Shown one piece after another: positions 14,019-23,072 of a stretch of 64,000 nt of DNA. The position numbers were made by a program, and so were the translations under genes. Every line of letters begins with the position of its first letter. Positions within the stretch are counted from its first letter, which is position 1. A model generated the notes under the pieces. It was not told where the DNA came from. It saw only the letters and a program-made list of their open reading frames with translations, and did not search any database. This DNA comes from Paenibacillus assamensis DSM 18201 (GTDB taxonomy: Bacteria; Bacillota; Bacilli; Paenibacillales; Paenibacillaceae). Location of the stretch: positions 186,001 through 250,000 of the forward strand of contig NZ_KE383838.1 in assembly GCF_000422445.1 (NCBI RefSeq), written 5' to 3'.

Positions 14019-15803
14019 GTGAATGAAGATTTACAACCGCAGCACGCGGAAGAGCGTGTTCCGCTTCGTATCGACCGCAGTTGGTTGGAATCGTTCCGCA
14101 CACGTATCGATCACAACGGTCCTTGGGACGATTGGACGTTGTTCCAGCTAGCTTATGAAGCCGAGCAAGCACGATTAGTAAAAAGTTTCGATGAGCTGCA
14201 ATGCCTTACGCACCTAACGAGTGTAGAACCTCTTCCCCATCAGCTAGACACAGCCCGTAAAGTGCTGCATGAGATGCGAGGCCGTGCCATACTTGCGGAT
14301 GAAGTGGGTCTAGGCAAAACGATAGAAGCTGGACTCATCCTGAAAGAATACATGGTTCGCAATTTGGTGAAACGAACGTTGATCCTTGTGCCCGCTTCAC
14401 TCGTTCTGCAATGGGTACGCGAGCTAAATCATAAGTTTGGTATCTCAGCTGTCGCTCAGAAGAAGCCGTATCATTGGCAATCCGAAGTCGTTGTCGCATC
14501 CATGGATACTGCAAAGCGTGAACCGCATCGTTCCATTTTGATGGAACAAGAGTATGACATGATTATTATCGATGAAGCCCATAAATTAAAAAACCGCAAA
14601 ACAACCAATTACCAGTTCATTGTGCAGTTGCGCAAAAAGTTCTGTCTTCTGCTAACCGCAACTCCAGTGCAAAATGACATGAATGAGCTGTATAACCTGA
14701 TTACACTACTGAAGCCAGGTCAGCTAGGCCGTCAGGGAGAATATAGTGCTAATTATGTGGCAGATAAACGTCTTCCGAAAAATGAAGGCGGTTTGCAGCA
14801 GGAGCTATCTAAAGTCATGATTCGCAACCGTCGCGGCGAAGGCGGTGTTCATTTTACAAAGCGGATCGTCAAAAACATCCCACTTACCCTTTCAGCAGAG
14901 GAACAAGCGCTCTATGACGGGGTTACCACATTCGTCAAAGAACAGTATCAATCCAATGGTGGAGACCTTGGCAGCATGTTCGCCATGATCACCTTGCAGC
15001 GTGAAGTATGCTCCAGCCGTGATGCTGTCTTTTTAACCTTAGTCAACTTGTCTAAAAAGCTCGCAGAAGACTCTCCAATCCGGAGTAAGATTTGGGAGCT
15101 CGTAGACTTAATCAAAGGTATTAAAGAAAATACAAAAGCCGAGACGGCGATGAACCTAATTCGAGAAATGAATGAGAAAGTTATCGTCTTTACCGAGTAT
15201 CGGGCTACGCAAGAATATTTGATGCAATATTTCAGCAATCACGGTCTGCTAGCCGTACCGTATCGGGGTGGTATGAACCGAGGCAAGAAAGATTGGATGA
15301 TGGATCTATTCCGCGGTCGCGCTCAAGTGATGATTGCTACAGAAGCTGGTGGTGAAGGCATTAACCTTCAATTTTGCCACCATATGATCAACTTTGATTT
15401 GCCTTGGAATCCCATGCGTGTCGAACAACGGATCGGACGCGTCCATCGTCTGGGACAAACGAATGATGTGAAGATTTACAACCTTTCCACACAAGGAACC
15501 ATTGAGGAGCATATCCTCAACCTGCTGCACGAGAAAATTAATATGTTCGAGTTGGTGATCGGCAGGCTAGATATGATATTGGAGCGTTTTGAGGAGCAAG
15601 GCAGCTTTGAGCGCAATCTGTCACGTATTTTGCTAGAAGCCAACTCAAAAGAAGATATTGAACGTGAAGTTCATTCGTTAGGGCAATCGCTCAACTCGAT
15701 TCGCGACGAAGTGCACACTGATAAAACAATTCAAGCACAGGATGAGCGAAGAGCAGCTGTACAATCCTTCTTGAACCAATACAGTACGGAAGCGGAGGCA
15801 TAA
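14019..15803 (+). CDS. yqhH: SNF2-family helicase, YqhH-like
   Basis: This is a 594-residue SNF2/RapA-type ATPase. Motif I is DEVGLGKTIEAG (about 94-105), the DEAH box is IIIDEAHKLKN (about 184-194), motif III is LLTATPVQN, motif V is ATEAGGEGINLQ and motif VI is QRIGRVHRLGQ. Such enzymes translocate on double-stranded DNA and remodel bound proteins or RNA polymerase. GTG 14019 lies eight bases after AAGGAGG. The YqhG-like gene follows after six bases, the same pairing as yqhH-yqhG in Bacillus subtilis, where the function is unknown. No nuclease domain is fused. Confidence 0.9.
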   Translation: MNEDLQPQHAEERVPLRIDRSWLESFRTRIDHNGPWDDWTLFQLAYEAEQARLVKSFDELQCLTHLTSVEPLPHQLDTARKVLHEMRGRAILADEVGLGKTIEAGLILKEYMVRNLVKRTLILVPASLVLQWVRELNHKFGISAVAQKKPYHWQSEVVVASMDTAKREPHRSILMEQEYDMIIIDEAHKLKNRKTTNYQFIVQLRKKFCLLLTATPVQNDMNELYNLITLLKPGQLGRQGEYSANYVADKRLPKNEGGLQQELSKVMIRNRRGEGGVHFTKRIVKNIPLTLSAEEQALYDGVTTFVKEQYQSNGGDLGSMFAMITLQREVCSSRDAVFLTLVNLSKKLAEDSPIRSKIWELVDLIKGIKENTKAETAMNLIREMNEKVIVFTEYRATQEYLMQYFSNHGLLAVPYRGGMNRGKKDWMMDLFRGRAQVMIATEAGGEGINLQFCHHMINFDLPWNPMRVEQRIGRVHRLGQTNDVKIYNLSTQGTIEEHILNLLHEKINMFELVIGRLDMILERFEEQGSFERNLSRILLEANSKEDIEREVHSLGQSLNSIRDEVHTDKTIQAQDERRAAVQSFLNQYSTEAEA

Positions 15804-15809
15804 AAGCGT

Positions 15810-16952
15810 ATGAATACGGATCAAATCTCATCTTATATCATGCGCTACCTTGATGCGATGTCTTGCAGCATTATGGAGAAAACACCCGTTTACGTAACAG
15901 TGAAACTATCTGAGCAAGCCGATCGTTTATTGACGAATCGCCCTTATTACTGGGGCTTTATAGATCGAACAGGAACCGAAGCGGAGACGATGCGCTACAC
16001 CTTTGTCTTCGATCCAGCCAACATGCCAGCCGATTCGTTTCGAGCCCCTATTAGCTATGTAACTGCACCGGGAGTACCAGCGAACCCAGTTGCGGCTGGT
16101 GAAGCGGCCATACAACGTACATTTGGTGTAGCGCCTGGTTTCAATGGCGGTGCTCGCGGCCCTGATCGAATTCCTAGAGAAAATGTGGACTTTGGCTCAA
16201 GACGGCTGGCTCAAATTATGGAGGTTGCGAAAGAAAGCGGACGCTTCGTCTCCTTGTACGAGAGCTTAGATAGCGGATCAGAAATCCAGTTTGCTCGCGG
16301 ACGCCATTCTGTTGCCTATGAACCATGGATTATGCTTAATGTCAAGCTGGAATTCGCTTGTGATTTGAAACGTGAAGAACTCCATTCCATCGGGTTCTCC
16401 CTTATTAGCGGGACCCTGCATACCGATTTTATGGATAAAATGATGCAGTGTGAACTTACACCTAAGCTTCCTGCACAGGTCCATACGATGGCTTGGCGTT
16501 ACACCTTGGATCAGGCAGTCCAGCAGATCGAACAGCTTCTGACGGAGCATGTGCGCAACAGTGACGAAACATGGGCTGTGGAAGCTAGTGAGCGTCTAGA
16601 AGATGAGTGGGATCGTTTAGCCGCTTATTATGAGCCATTATTGAAGGAAGAAGCTGAAAATAAAGCTAAGGCAGCAGCAAATGAAGGGACTGTCTCCGTA
16701 ACAGAATCAGAAATAAAAGCAAAAGCAGACCAAGCTTCGGAATCCATTATTTTAACAATCGAAGTCACTGAAGATAAGAGAGACGACACCGAGCATGAAA
16801 CAACCGATAAAGAGCCGCCGAACGAACGAACGCTAGAAGAGCAATATGAAATGCGCCGCAACGAAATCGAATGGCAGTTCCAGCCTCGAATTGAAATGTC
16901 TATCATCAACGCTGCGATTGTTTATTTACGTTCCAACAAAGTAATGACATGA
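15810..16952 (+). CDS. yqhG: YqhG-like protein with acidic insertion
   Basis: This is a 380-residue protein that follows yqhH by six bases. The N-terminal part (ISSYIMRYLDAMSCSIMEKT, then VKLSEQADRLLTNRPYYWGF, about residues 5-50) matches YqhG. B. subtilis YqhG is, as I recall, about 260 residues. The difference lies mainly in an Ala/Glu/Lys-rich stretch (about 270-350, for example EEAENKAKAAANEG and RDDTEHETTDKEPPNERT) before a conserved-looking end (YEMRRNEIEWQFQPRIEM). The stretch is probably disordered or coiled-coil. The protein probably acts with the helicase. There is a strong terminator downstream. Confidence 0.8.
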   Translation: MNTDQISSYIMRYLDAMSCSIMEKTPVYVTVKLSEQADRLLTNRPYYWGFIDRTGTEAETMRYTFVFDPANMPADSFRAPISYVTAPGVPANPVAAGEAAIQRTFGVAPGFNGGARGPDRIPRENVDFGSRRLAQIMEVAKESGRFVSLYESLDSGSEIQFARGRHSVAYEPWIMLNVKLEFACDLKREELHSIGFSLISGTLHTDFMDKMMQCELTPKLPAQVHTMAWRYTLDQAVQQIEQLLTEHVRNSDETWAVEASERLEDEWDRLAAYYEPLLKEEAENKAKAAANEGTVSVTESEIKAKADQASESIILTIEVTEDKRDDTEHETTDKEPPNERTLEEQYEMRRNEIEWQFQPRIEMSIINAAIVYLRSNKVMT

Positions 16953-17034
16953 GCGTACGACATCATTTGAAGATCAAATTGACGTTTATTTACGCCTCAT
17001 CCGTCTATACGTCACACTGCGTCAAAATTAGAAC

Positions 17035-17076
17035 GGCTGTCGGAAGCAGAGCATGTGCTAAACCGACAGCCTTTTT
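17035..17076 (+). terminator. Terminator of yqhH-yqhG
   Basis: The arms GGCTGTCGG and CCGACAGCC enclose a loop of about 20 bases and are followed by TTTTTG. Confidence 0.85.
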
Positions 17077-17210
17077 GTCTATTTATTTTTACAATAGTAG
17101 CTGTGAGATTTTATGCATCAATGCATATCTTTACTCGACAATCGGCTTAAAAATTGTCAATTCGGGTAAAGCTATACTATCAGCGATCATGATAAAGTGA
17201 GGTGCAACCC

Positions 17211-18323
17211 ATGTTTTTTAGCTCAAAGTGGACGAGCACGACACGTAAACAACAATTATGGATGATGGTTATCACAATGACCGTATTGTCTTGTACAATT
17301 ACGCCAACCGTTACCAATGCCGCTGTCTCCTCTAACGCTATTACAACTACTAAAAAAGATAATATCGAAGTTTCACTGAAGCAGACTGTTCAAACGACGA
17401 TCAAGCAATTGGCGCAGCACGACCCGTTTACTTCATGGACACAAGCTGCAACCGATATCCAGCCGTTAGGTGCTGGAACGCACGGATGGCTTGTCCGTGT
17501 ACTTAATCATGACAATATGCCGATAGGCTATCTTATTTTTCATGCTACAGAACAAGGCAGTTACCAATTGACTGAGTATGGTGAAGGACCCGATCTGCCC
17601 TATGATCATCTTGCACTAAAACAGGCATTAATACAGCATGGTATCCAATATCAATCCGTCACAGCTATCGAACCGATATACTATACACCGTTAATTGCTG
17701 CATGGAAAATAAAATCCTCTTCCTCAACAAAGTGGATCGATGCAATTACGGGAGAACTACTTCCTCAAGCATGGATGCAGCAGTTGGACAATAAGCTGAA
17801 CGAACAAACGAATCTAACGACCGTTTCGACAAGTAACAAACTAAAGAAACGTGTCCCGATTCGTACAGTCAGCACGTTACGTACAGATTCAACATCAAAG
17901 AATTCTTTACAAGCTCAGGCCAGCATACAAGGGCAGGCATTTGACCCTTATGACAACATTTTATGGATGGCTAGTAGTAATCAGCTGCGTGGTAAGAGTG
18001 CCGTTAATTGGATACAAAGCTGGAATCCTACAACTTCATCCCAGAACTGGATTTATGTCATTCGTAAAGAACAAAGCAAAAAAGCATGGAATATCCCTTA
18101 CGCGGTCATTGGCAAACAGCAATGGACGGCGGCGGAGCCAAGTAGTGAATTAACGCATTCAAATCCCAACGCTATTCCGGCTTCCTCTTCCGCACTATCC
18201 GTTCCCCCTAGTCAACGCTACTGGATTGTGGCAGGAGCAGGAGCAAATACTCCGTCAAAAAGATGGCTTGCAGAGGACATTATACTGAAACATGGGTATA
18301 TTACTTCGATTATTGCAGAATAA
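17211..18323 (+). CDS. Secreted protein of unknown function
   Basis: This is a 370-residue exported protein. ATG 17211 follows GTGAGG; a GTG at 17202 would overlap that site. An N-terminal signal peptide is clear: basic SKWTSTTRKQQ, then hydrophobic LWMMVITMTVLSC, with cleavage near TNAA. The mature part begins with a helical region, then a domain resembling PepSY/YpeB-type repeats (GWLVRVLNHDNMPIGYLIF, YTPLIAAWKI, KWIDAITGELLP). A Ser/Thr/Lys-rich linker and a C-terminal domain (YWIVAGAGANTPSKRWLAE) follow. No catalytic motif is recognised. It may be a cell-wall-associated or protease-modulating protein. Confidence 0.7.
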   Translation: MFFSSKWTSTTRKQQLWMMVITMTVLSCTITPTVTNAAVSSNAITTTKKDNIEVSLKQTVQTTIKQLAQHDPFTSWTQAATDIQPLGAGTHGWLVRVLNHDNMPIGYLIFHATEQGSYQLTEYGEGPDLPYDHLALKQALIQHGIQYQSVTAIEPIYYTPLIAAWKIKSSSSTKWIDAITGELLPQAWMQQLDNKLNEQTNLTTVSTSNKLKKRVPIRTVSTLRTDSTSKNSLQAQASIQGQAFDPYDNILWMASSNQLRGKSAVNWIQSWNPTTSSQNWIYVIRKEQSKKAWNIPYAVIGKQQWTAAEPSSELTHSNPNAIPASSSALSVPPSQRYWIVAGAGANTPSKRWLAEDIILKHGYITSIIAE

Positions 18324-18345
18324 AAATTGAAGTAGTAAATCATAC

Positions 18346-18379
18346 AAAAGGCGCACCACTGTTCAGTGGAACGCCTTTT
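18346..18379 (+). terminator. Bidirectional terminator
   Basis: AAAAGGCG and CGCCTTTT flank an inner CCACTG/CAGTGG stem. It serves the 17211 gene and, on the other strand, yqzE. Confidence 0.85.
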
Positions 18380-18423
18380 GCTTGTTCATCGCTTTCATCA
18401 TCGTTGCCAATCGACAATAATCT

Positions 18424-18693
18424 CTACGATGTTCGTTTCATCCATTTCGTAAACAAGTTGCTTATCGAGCGGCCTTGTACTTTCGTTGGCTGTTCTGCTT
18501 TGCTTCCCTTTACATGCTGCTCCGCCCACATGCTAATGCTAAATGGAACAAGACCAAACCAGCGTACCATCCAATGCTCTCGTGGGCGCTGACGCTCCTC
18601 AATACGACGCTCTTGACGCTCTGTCTGTGGGGTATCTACGTACGTAACAACTTGCTTCGTGATGTATTTAATCAGATCTTCTTTTTTTGCCAT
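18424..18693 (-). CDS. YqzE-like small protein
   Basis: This is an 89-residue basic protein. The N-terminal pattern DLIKYITKQVVTYVDTP followed by ERQERRIEERQRPREHW and WFGLVPFSISMW matches the YqzE family of Bacillota, whose members are small proteins of unknown function near the comG locus in Bacillus. The C-terminal 30 residues are extra. ATG 18693 follows GAGGTGAG. One weak hydrophobic segment suggests membrane association. Confidence 0.75.
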   Translation of the reverse strand: MAKKEDLIKYITKQVVTYVDTPQTERQERRIEERQRPREHWMVRWFGLVPFSISMWAEQHVKGSKAEQPTKVQGRSISNLFTKWMKRTS

Positions 18694-18864
18694 CAGATCT
18701 CACCTCGAATTGTATGCGATTCTTTCTTTGTCTATAGTGTGCTCATGACTCCATTAATCTAAACAAAGGAATCGATTGCAGCACTGGCAACAATCACATA
18801 GGATGCCTTCCCTTCATTCGTGACAGCCTACAAAATAGGAATGATGGAGGAAATGAGGTATCTT

Positions 18865-19641
18865 GTGATGTCCATGAAACGAACTTTATTCATCGGAGCG
18901 ATGCTGCTGCTCATATTCGCCATTTGCTCCAGCAGCTTGCCAGCTCAAGCTGCTTATCTTATTCCAAACGATGAGTCTGAACAAATGGAGAATGTCGAAC
19001 ATCATGCTCGTCCCGAGAACAACCTAAACCTAAGTCCGAATACAAAGCATATATTCCATCCTGGCGCAATTCTTATTGATGCGGGTCACGGTGGAATTGA
19101 TGGCGGTACCGTACACGGTAATGTACTGGAAAAGGATATTAACTTAGCTATTGCTCGTAAATTATACTTGCTTCTACGCAGCAAAGGGATTCCCGCTGTA
19201 TTAAACAGAACGGGCGATTATGCACTAAGTGATGATAATCGTTGGTCAGCGACTCGTTCTCGCCATCGCAAAGACTTGGCACAACGACGCCAACTTGCTA
19301 AAGAGCTGCCCGTGTCCATGTTTATAAGCTTACACGTGAACTGGAGTAAGAATAGTCGAACTCGCGGCCCTATCGTGCTTCATTCTGAAGAAGGTCGCAG
19401 CTCACTGCTCGCGCATCTTATTCAGCAAAATATGAATCCATCTTTCAACACTCGCCATGACTGTCAAATTGGCCCAACCTTTTATTTGCTGCGGAAAATG
19501 CAGCAGCCTGCTGTTATCGTAGAGATGGGCTTTATCAGCAATGATGCGGATCGTGCGATGCTCACCCATTCTTCAAAACAGTCTGCAGTAGCCGAGCAGA
19601 TGTGCAATGCGATCATGCATTATTTTGCTACTTTCTCTTGA
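18865..19641 (+). CDS. N-acetylmuramoyl-L-alanine amidase, CwlD-like
   Basis: This is a 258-residue exported amidase of the Amidase_3 family. It cleaves the bond between N-acetylmuramic acid and L-alanine in peptidoglycan. Zinc ligands are visible in LIDAGHGGIDGG, LEKDINLA and ISLHVNWS, and the catalytic Glu in VIVEMGFISN. The N-terminal hydrophobic segment (TLFIGAMLLLIFAICSS) is a signal or anchor. GTG 18865 lies six bases after GAGG; ATG 18868 is equivalent. CwlD makes muramic-delta-lactam in spore cortex, and the similar size and form make that role plausible, although a vegetative amidase is possible. Its 3' end overlaps the convergent deacetylase gene by 22 bases. Confidence 0.85.
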   Translation: MMSMKRTLFIGAMLLLIFAICSSSLPAQAAYLIPNDESEQMENVEHHARPENNLNLSPNTKHIFHPGAILIDAGHGGIDGGTVHGNVLEKDINLAIARKLYLLLRSKGIPAVLNRTGDYALSDDNRWSATRSRHRKDLAQRRQLAKELPVSMFISLHVNWSKNSRTRGPIVLHSEEGRSSLLAHLIQQNMNPSFNTRHDCQIGPTFYLLRKMQQPAVIVEMGFISNDADRAMLTHSSKQSAVAEQMCNAIMHYFATFS

Positions 19642-20477
19642 GAATGGGCTGAACGTTGTTCCTTAACTAAGTCAGAAACACGGACGAAACGAACTTGCTG
19701 TGTCGCATCCGGAATAGAATCGCGCAAAACGGAGGCTGTTCTAGGCCCAATAACACCAACATGCCCTATGGCAATCGTAACAGGCTGAGTTTTGGACATT
19801 TCCATGAGTTTGCTCCATTGTTTACTAATATGAGCCACCGTATATTGTTGGTCAAAAAAGAGATGGTTGTTCAGTACGTTTACCCCAACCTCTTGTCCGA
19901 CTTCGCCAACAATAGAGCGGAAATTAGTTCGGCTGTCTAGAAAATAAAGACCTTTCTCTTTACAAACTTTGAGCACAACGCGCATAATTCGCTTGTCAGC
20001 AGTAACTTTAGAACCCATATGATTGTTCATGCCTACAGCATGCGGCACAGCGGCTATCGCTTCGCGAACACGCTTTTCAATTTCTGCGTCAGTCATATTC
20101 GCTAAGATCGCACCTGGGCCAAGCCAGCTTGCCTTGCCAGACTTCGGCTCCATCGGCATATGTACAATCACATCATGGCCCTTCTGATGCGCCTTCTCTG
20201 CATCTTTAGCCGAAGTTTGCAGGAAAGGCATTACGGCAACGGTAATTGGTACAGGAAGGTTCAGCATATCATCTGTACCCTTCATGTTATTACCAAAGTC
20301 ATCGATGACGATAGCAATTGTTGTCTTAGATGTTTGCACTGCTTGTGAAGAATTGGCTGAAGCTTCTATCGGAGCTCCGTTCCCATTCACGAATACAAGA
20401 GTCATTACAACCACACTCAAAAAAATGCAAACTACTCGCTTGGAACACGTTTTTCGCTTATCACAGTTGTCAACCAT
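19620..20477 (-). CDS. Divergent polysaccharide deacetylase (YibQ/DUF610)
   Basis: This 285-residue protein has an N-terminal membrane anchor (VVCIFLSVVVMTLVFVNG). It is followed by a YibQ-type deacetylase domain: TIAIVIDDFGNN (metal-binding Asp pair, about 51-62), ITVAVMPFL, HDVIVHMPMEP, GMNNHMGSKVT, GLYFLDSRT and AIGHVGVIGP. These are the conserved blocks of DUF610 in their usual order. Such proteins are thought to deacetylate an extracellular glycan, but the activity is not firmly established. It lies tail to tail with the amidase, overlapping 22 bases, so both may act on the cell wall or cortex. AGGAGG lies 12 bases before the ATG. Confidence 0.85.
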   Translation of the reverse strand: MVDNCDKRKTCSKRVVCIFLSVVVMTLVFVNGNGAPIEASANSSQAVQTSKTTIAIVIDDFGNNMKGTDDMLNLPVPITVAVMPFLQTSAKDAEKAHQKGHDVIVHMPMEPKSGKASWLGPGAILANMTDAEIEKRVREAIAAVPHAVGMNNHMGSKVTADKRIMRVVLKVCKEKGLYFLDSRTNFRSIVGEVGQEVGVNVLNNHLFFDQQYTVAHISKQWSKLMEMSKTQPVTIAIGHVGVIGPRTASVLRDSIPDATQQVRFVRVSDLVKEQRSAHSQEKVAK

Positions 20478-20677
20478 TTATTTCTTAAGCCTCCTGACAT
20501 CAAATGGAGTTGCTACAATGGATTGCTTAAAAAATCAACAATACCCATTTTGTTATAATATGCGCTCAAAAATCGCATATCATGCTAGAAATTCCACTTT
20601 GATTCCATTGACAAGGCTTGTCTTCATAACCTAAGATGAATAGTACGCAAAAATTGAAATGCAGGTGAAAAACTATC

Positions 20678-20935
20678 ATGACGACGTATCAACCGCTTGT
20701 GAAATCAGTTGTACTATCGACACAAACAAAGAACAATGACTCCGAGCTAGTCCAGCTTATCGTAACTTTGCAAGATGCAACACAATTGCGCTTAATTCGT
20801 GGTGACGGCATCAAGAGCATTACTCGCTTACTTACAATTCCATGCCCAATCTGCCGTAAAGACTTCTACTGCAAATGCTTCGATCGTTTCGTAGAAGAAA
20901 TCGACGGTCAAGTCGAAGAGAAAGACTGGAAATAA
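20678..20935 (+). CDS. Small protein with C-terminal Cys cluster
   Basis: This is an 85-residue protein of unknown function starting at ATG 20678 behind CAGGTGA. The first 55 residues form alternating strands (SELVQLIVTLQDATQLRLI). Then CPICRKDFYCKCF (about residues 59-71) holds four cysteines spaced like a small zinc site. The end is acidic. It is single-gene and ended by a strong terminator. Confidence 0.7.
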   Translation: MTTYQPLVKSVVLSTQTKNNDSELVQLIVTLQDATQLRLIRGDGIKSITRLLTIPCPICRKDFYCKCFDRFVEEIDGQVEEKDWK

Positions 20936-20940
20936 TATGA

Positions 20941-20997
20941 CCCCTTATACGCTCACCTCATTTCCAATAAGATGAGCGTATAAGGGGTTCTTTCTTT
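20941..20997 (+). terminator. Terminator of 20678 gene
   Basis: The arms CCCCTTATACGCTCA and TGAGCGTATAAGGGG form a perfect 15-base stem followed by TTCTTTCTTT. Confidence 0.9.
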
Positions 20998-21031
20998 GTA
21001 CAACCAAATATGGTTCGTTATTCGTAACTCG

Positions 21032-22639
21032 TTACTTACATGCAGTATACAGCAGCGACGCCATCTCTGCCCGAGTCACCTGTTGAACAGGACGGAAAGT
21101 TCCATCCTTATATCCACTAACAATACCCTTATTCGCTAACTCCATAATAGCTTGATAAGACCAACGAGATGGCGTTACATCTTTGAACGATTCAATCACT
21201 GGTTTGGAAGTCTTCGACGAAGGCGATTGCTTCACCAACCTGTTAATCATAACCGCTATTTCTTCCCTCGTTACCGCCCGGTTCGGAGCAAAGCTTCCAT
21301 CAGGCATTCCTGATACAAGACCAGCCGCAGAAGCGATATGAATCGCCTCTGCAGCCCAATGTTGAACCGGTACATCCCAGTATCGCTGCTTGCCTCCACT
21401 TTGTGCCGAATTCCCATTTAAGCCATTTGCTCGAACAAGAATAGAAGCAGCCTGCGCACGTGTTAGCGCTGAGTTAGGAGCAAAATAATTCGGTTTCAGT
21501 CCCGTCATCCAACCTTTATCCTGCAGCATCGAAATCGATTGCTCTGCCCAGTGACCTACCGTATCCAAATAAGCCACTCCATTTAGCCATGAACGATAAT
21601 GGTTCCATAAATCACCCGAATCCTCATTTAAGCTCCATACACCAGCACCTTTGAGATCATACTTACTAACAAGACCTAACTTCGCTTTAATCGACCGATT
21701 GTTATCGTACCAGACGGTATAATTACCAGGTGTCAGCTTTTTATCGTGAATGGTCGGCAGTGGATCTCCTTTTTTTATAGTAAAGGTAGCCTTTGCCGAT
21801 TCGGATGTCTTATCGTAACTGAATTGACCACCATATTGATTCACTAGTGAATCAATACGGCTGTGCTGAATGGCATCTCCTTTGATGCTTCCATCCTCAT
21901 TCCAATAACGACCGAAAGTAGGAATACCCATAATTAATTTATGTTTCGGTATATCTTTCAAACCTTCTTGAATGGATTTCTCCACAAATGACAAACTAGC
22001 TACAGGACCAGCAGGCCCTCCACGATAGCTTTGGTCATATGTCATCATAATCAGATAATCACAAGCATCAGCGAGTGCCTTATAGTCATACGATCCATGC
22101 CAGCCCGTCTTCCATCCATGTGGATTGGCCGCTACCGCAACAGACACTTCTTTGTCAGCTGGCAGCGCCTGTTTGAGCATGCGCACAAACTCGGTATGTA
22201 CGTCACGCTCTGCCGTCGTTAAATTTTCAATGTCGACGTTGACACCATCTAAATTGTATTTCTTGACCGCTTCCGCAATTTGCTTCACAAGCTTGTCCTT
22301 ATTGCGCATCGCTTGTTTCCCAACTTCACGATCCCAATGATTGCTCAGAAAAGGAATAACCTTTATGCCGCGTCGGTGCATTTCCGTAATAAATGAAGGG
22401 TCAAGCGCAGGGCTCAACAACAAAGAACCGTCTTTGTTCAGATCAAAATAACTTGGCGAGATCATGTCCAAACTATCTTGAGTCTGATCAACGGCTTGGA
22501 CATATTTACTTGGCGTACCGAAGTAAATATAAGACATCGAATACTTTCCGGCTAGTGCAGAGAGAGGGAACATGGTGAGTGTTAAAGTGAGTAACAGTAG
22601 ACCTGCCATACATCGCTTTATGTAGGGTTTTACTTGCAT
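21032..22639 (-). CDS. GH18 glycoside hydrolase with three SLH domains
   Basis: This 535-residue exported protein has a signal peptide ending near ALAG (about 31). A GH18 catalytic domain (about 35-345) carries the hallmark DGVNVDIEN (D-x-D-x-E, acid Glu present) and YLIMMTYDQSY. Three S-layer homology domains follow (about 355-410, 420-475, 485-535: WAEQSISMLQDKGW, WAAEAIHIASAAGL, WSYQAIMELANKGI). It should bind the cell wall through secondary polymers and hydrolyse a beta-1,4-linked amino sugar. It resembles spore-cortex-type GH18 enzymes such as YaaH/SleL more than secreted chitinases. ATG 22639 is used. Upstream lies a 430-base gap. Confidence 0.9.
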   Translation of the reverse strand: MQVKPYIKRCMAGLLLLTLTLTMFPLSALAGKYSMSYIYFGTPSKYVQAVDQTQDSLDMISPSYFDLNKDGSLLLSPALDPSFITEMHRRGIKVIPFLSNHWDREVGKQAMRNKDKLVKQIAEAVKKYNLDGVNVDIENLTTAERDVHTEFVRMLKQALPADKEVSVAVAANPHGWKTGWHGSYDYKALADACDYLIMMTYDQSYRGGPAGPVASLSFVEKSIQEGLKDIPKHKLIMGIPTFGRYWNEDGSIKGDAIQHSRIDSLVNQYGGQFSYDKTSESAKATFTIKKGDPLPTIHDKKLTPGNYTVWYDNNRSIKAKLGLVSKYDLKGAGVWSLNEDSGDLWNHYRSWLNGVAYLDTVGHWAEQSISMLQDKGWMTGLKPNYFAPNSALTRAQAASILVRANGLNGNSAQSGGKQRYWDVPVQHWAAEAIHIASAAGLVSGMPDGSFAPNRAVTREEIAVMINRLVKQSPSSKTSKPVIESFKDVTPSRWSYQAIMELANKGIVSGYKDGTFRPVQQVTRAEMASLLYTACK

Positions 22640-23009
22640 AACTATGATAACCTCCTAAAATCTTACCTTGAGATCATGCATCTGATAGAGTTTAGGAACA
22701 AGTCATAAATATTGGAATATAATTTTGTTTACAGAAGTTACAGGATTCAAATCGTTGGGGGCGTTGAGGTTGAGCTAATTTCTTATTTTACTGTAATATT
22801 TTTGGTAATTTATAAAAATAGATCTGAGTGATAGATTCTAGTATACTTGATCATTTTTTCTCGCCTCATGGTGCTTTTTAAAAAACTCAGAAAGATCAGA
22901 AACACCCTTGCGATTCGATTATCCACAAGGGTACTCGTGCTTGAAATCGTAAAAACCAAGCAAATGCAACTATTCTTCTTTACATTTAATGCCTGTAAAA
23001 TACAGACAG
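22640..23009. other. Intergenic region without a recognised gene
   Basis: This AT-rich spacer lies between the GH18 gene and the CAP-protein terminator. Only the presumed promoter of the GH18 gene is expected here. I see no convincing open frame, RNA fold or repeat. Confidence 0.5.
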
Positions 23010-23045
23010 TAAAAAGGAGCCCTCTTGATGAGAACTCCTCCTTTA
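23010..23045 (-). terminator. Terminator of CAP-domain gene
   Basis: On the minus strand AAAGGAG...CTCCTTT, with an inner TTCTC/AGAG stem, is followed by TTTTT. Confidence 0.8.
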
Positions 23046-23072
23046 GCTTGACTTCATCCAATATGATACCAA

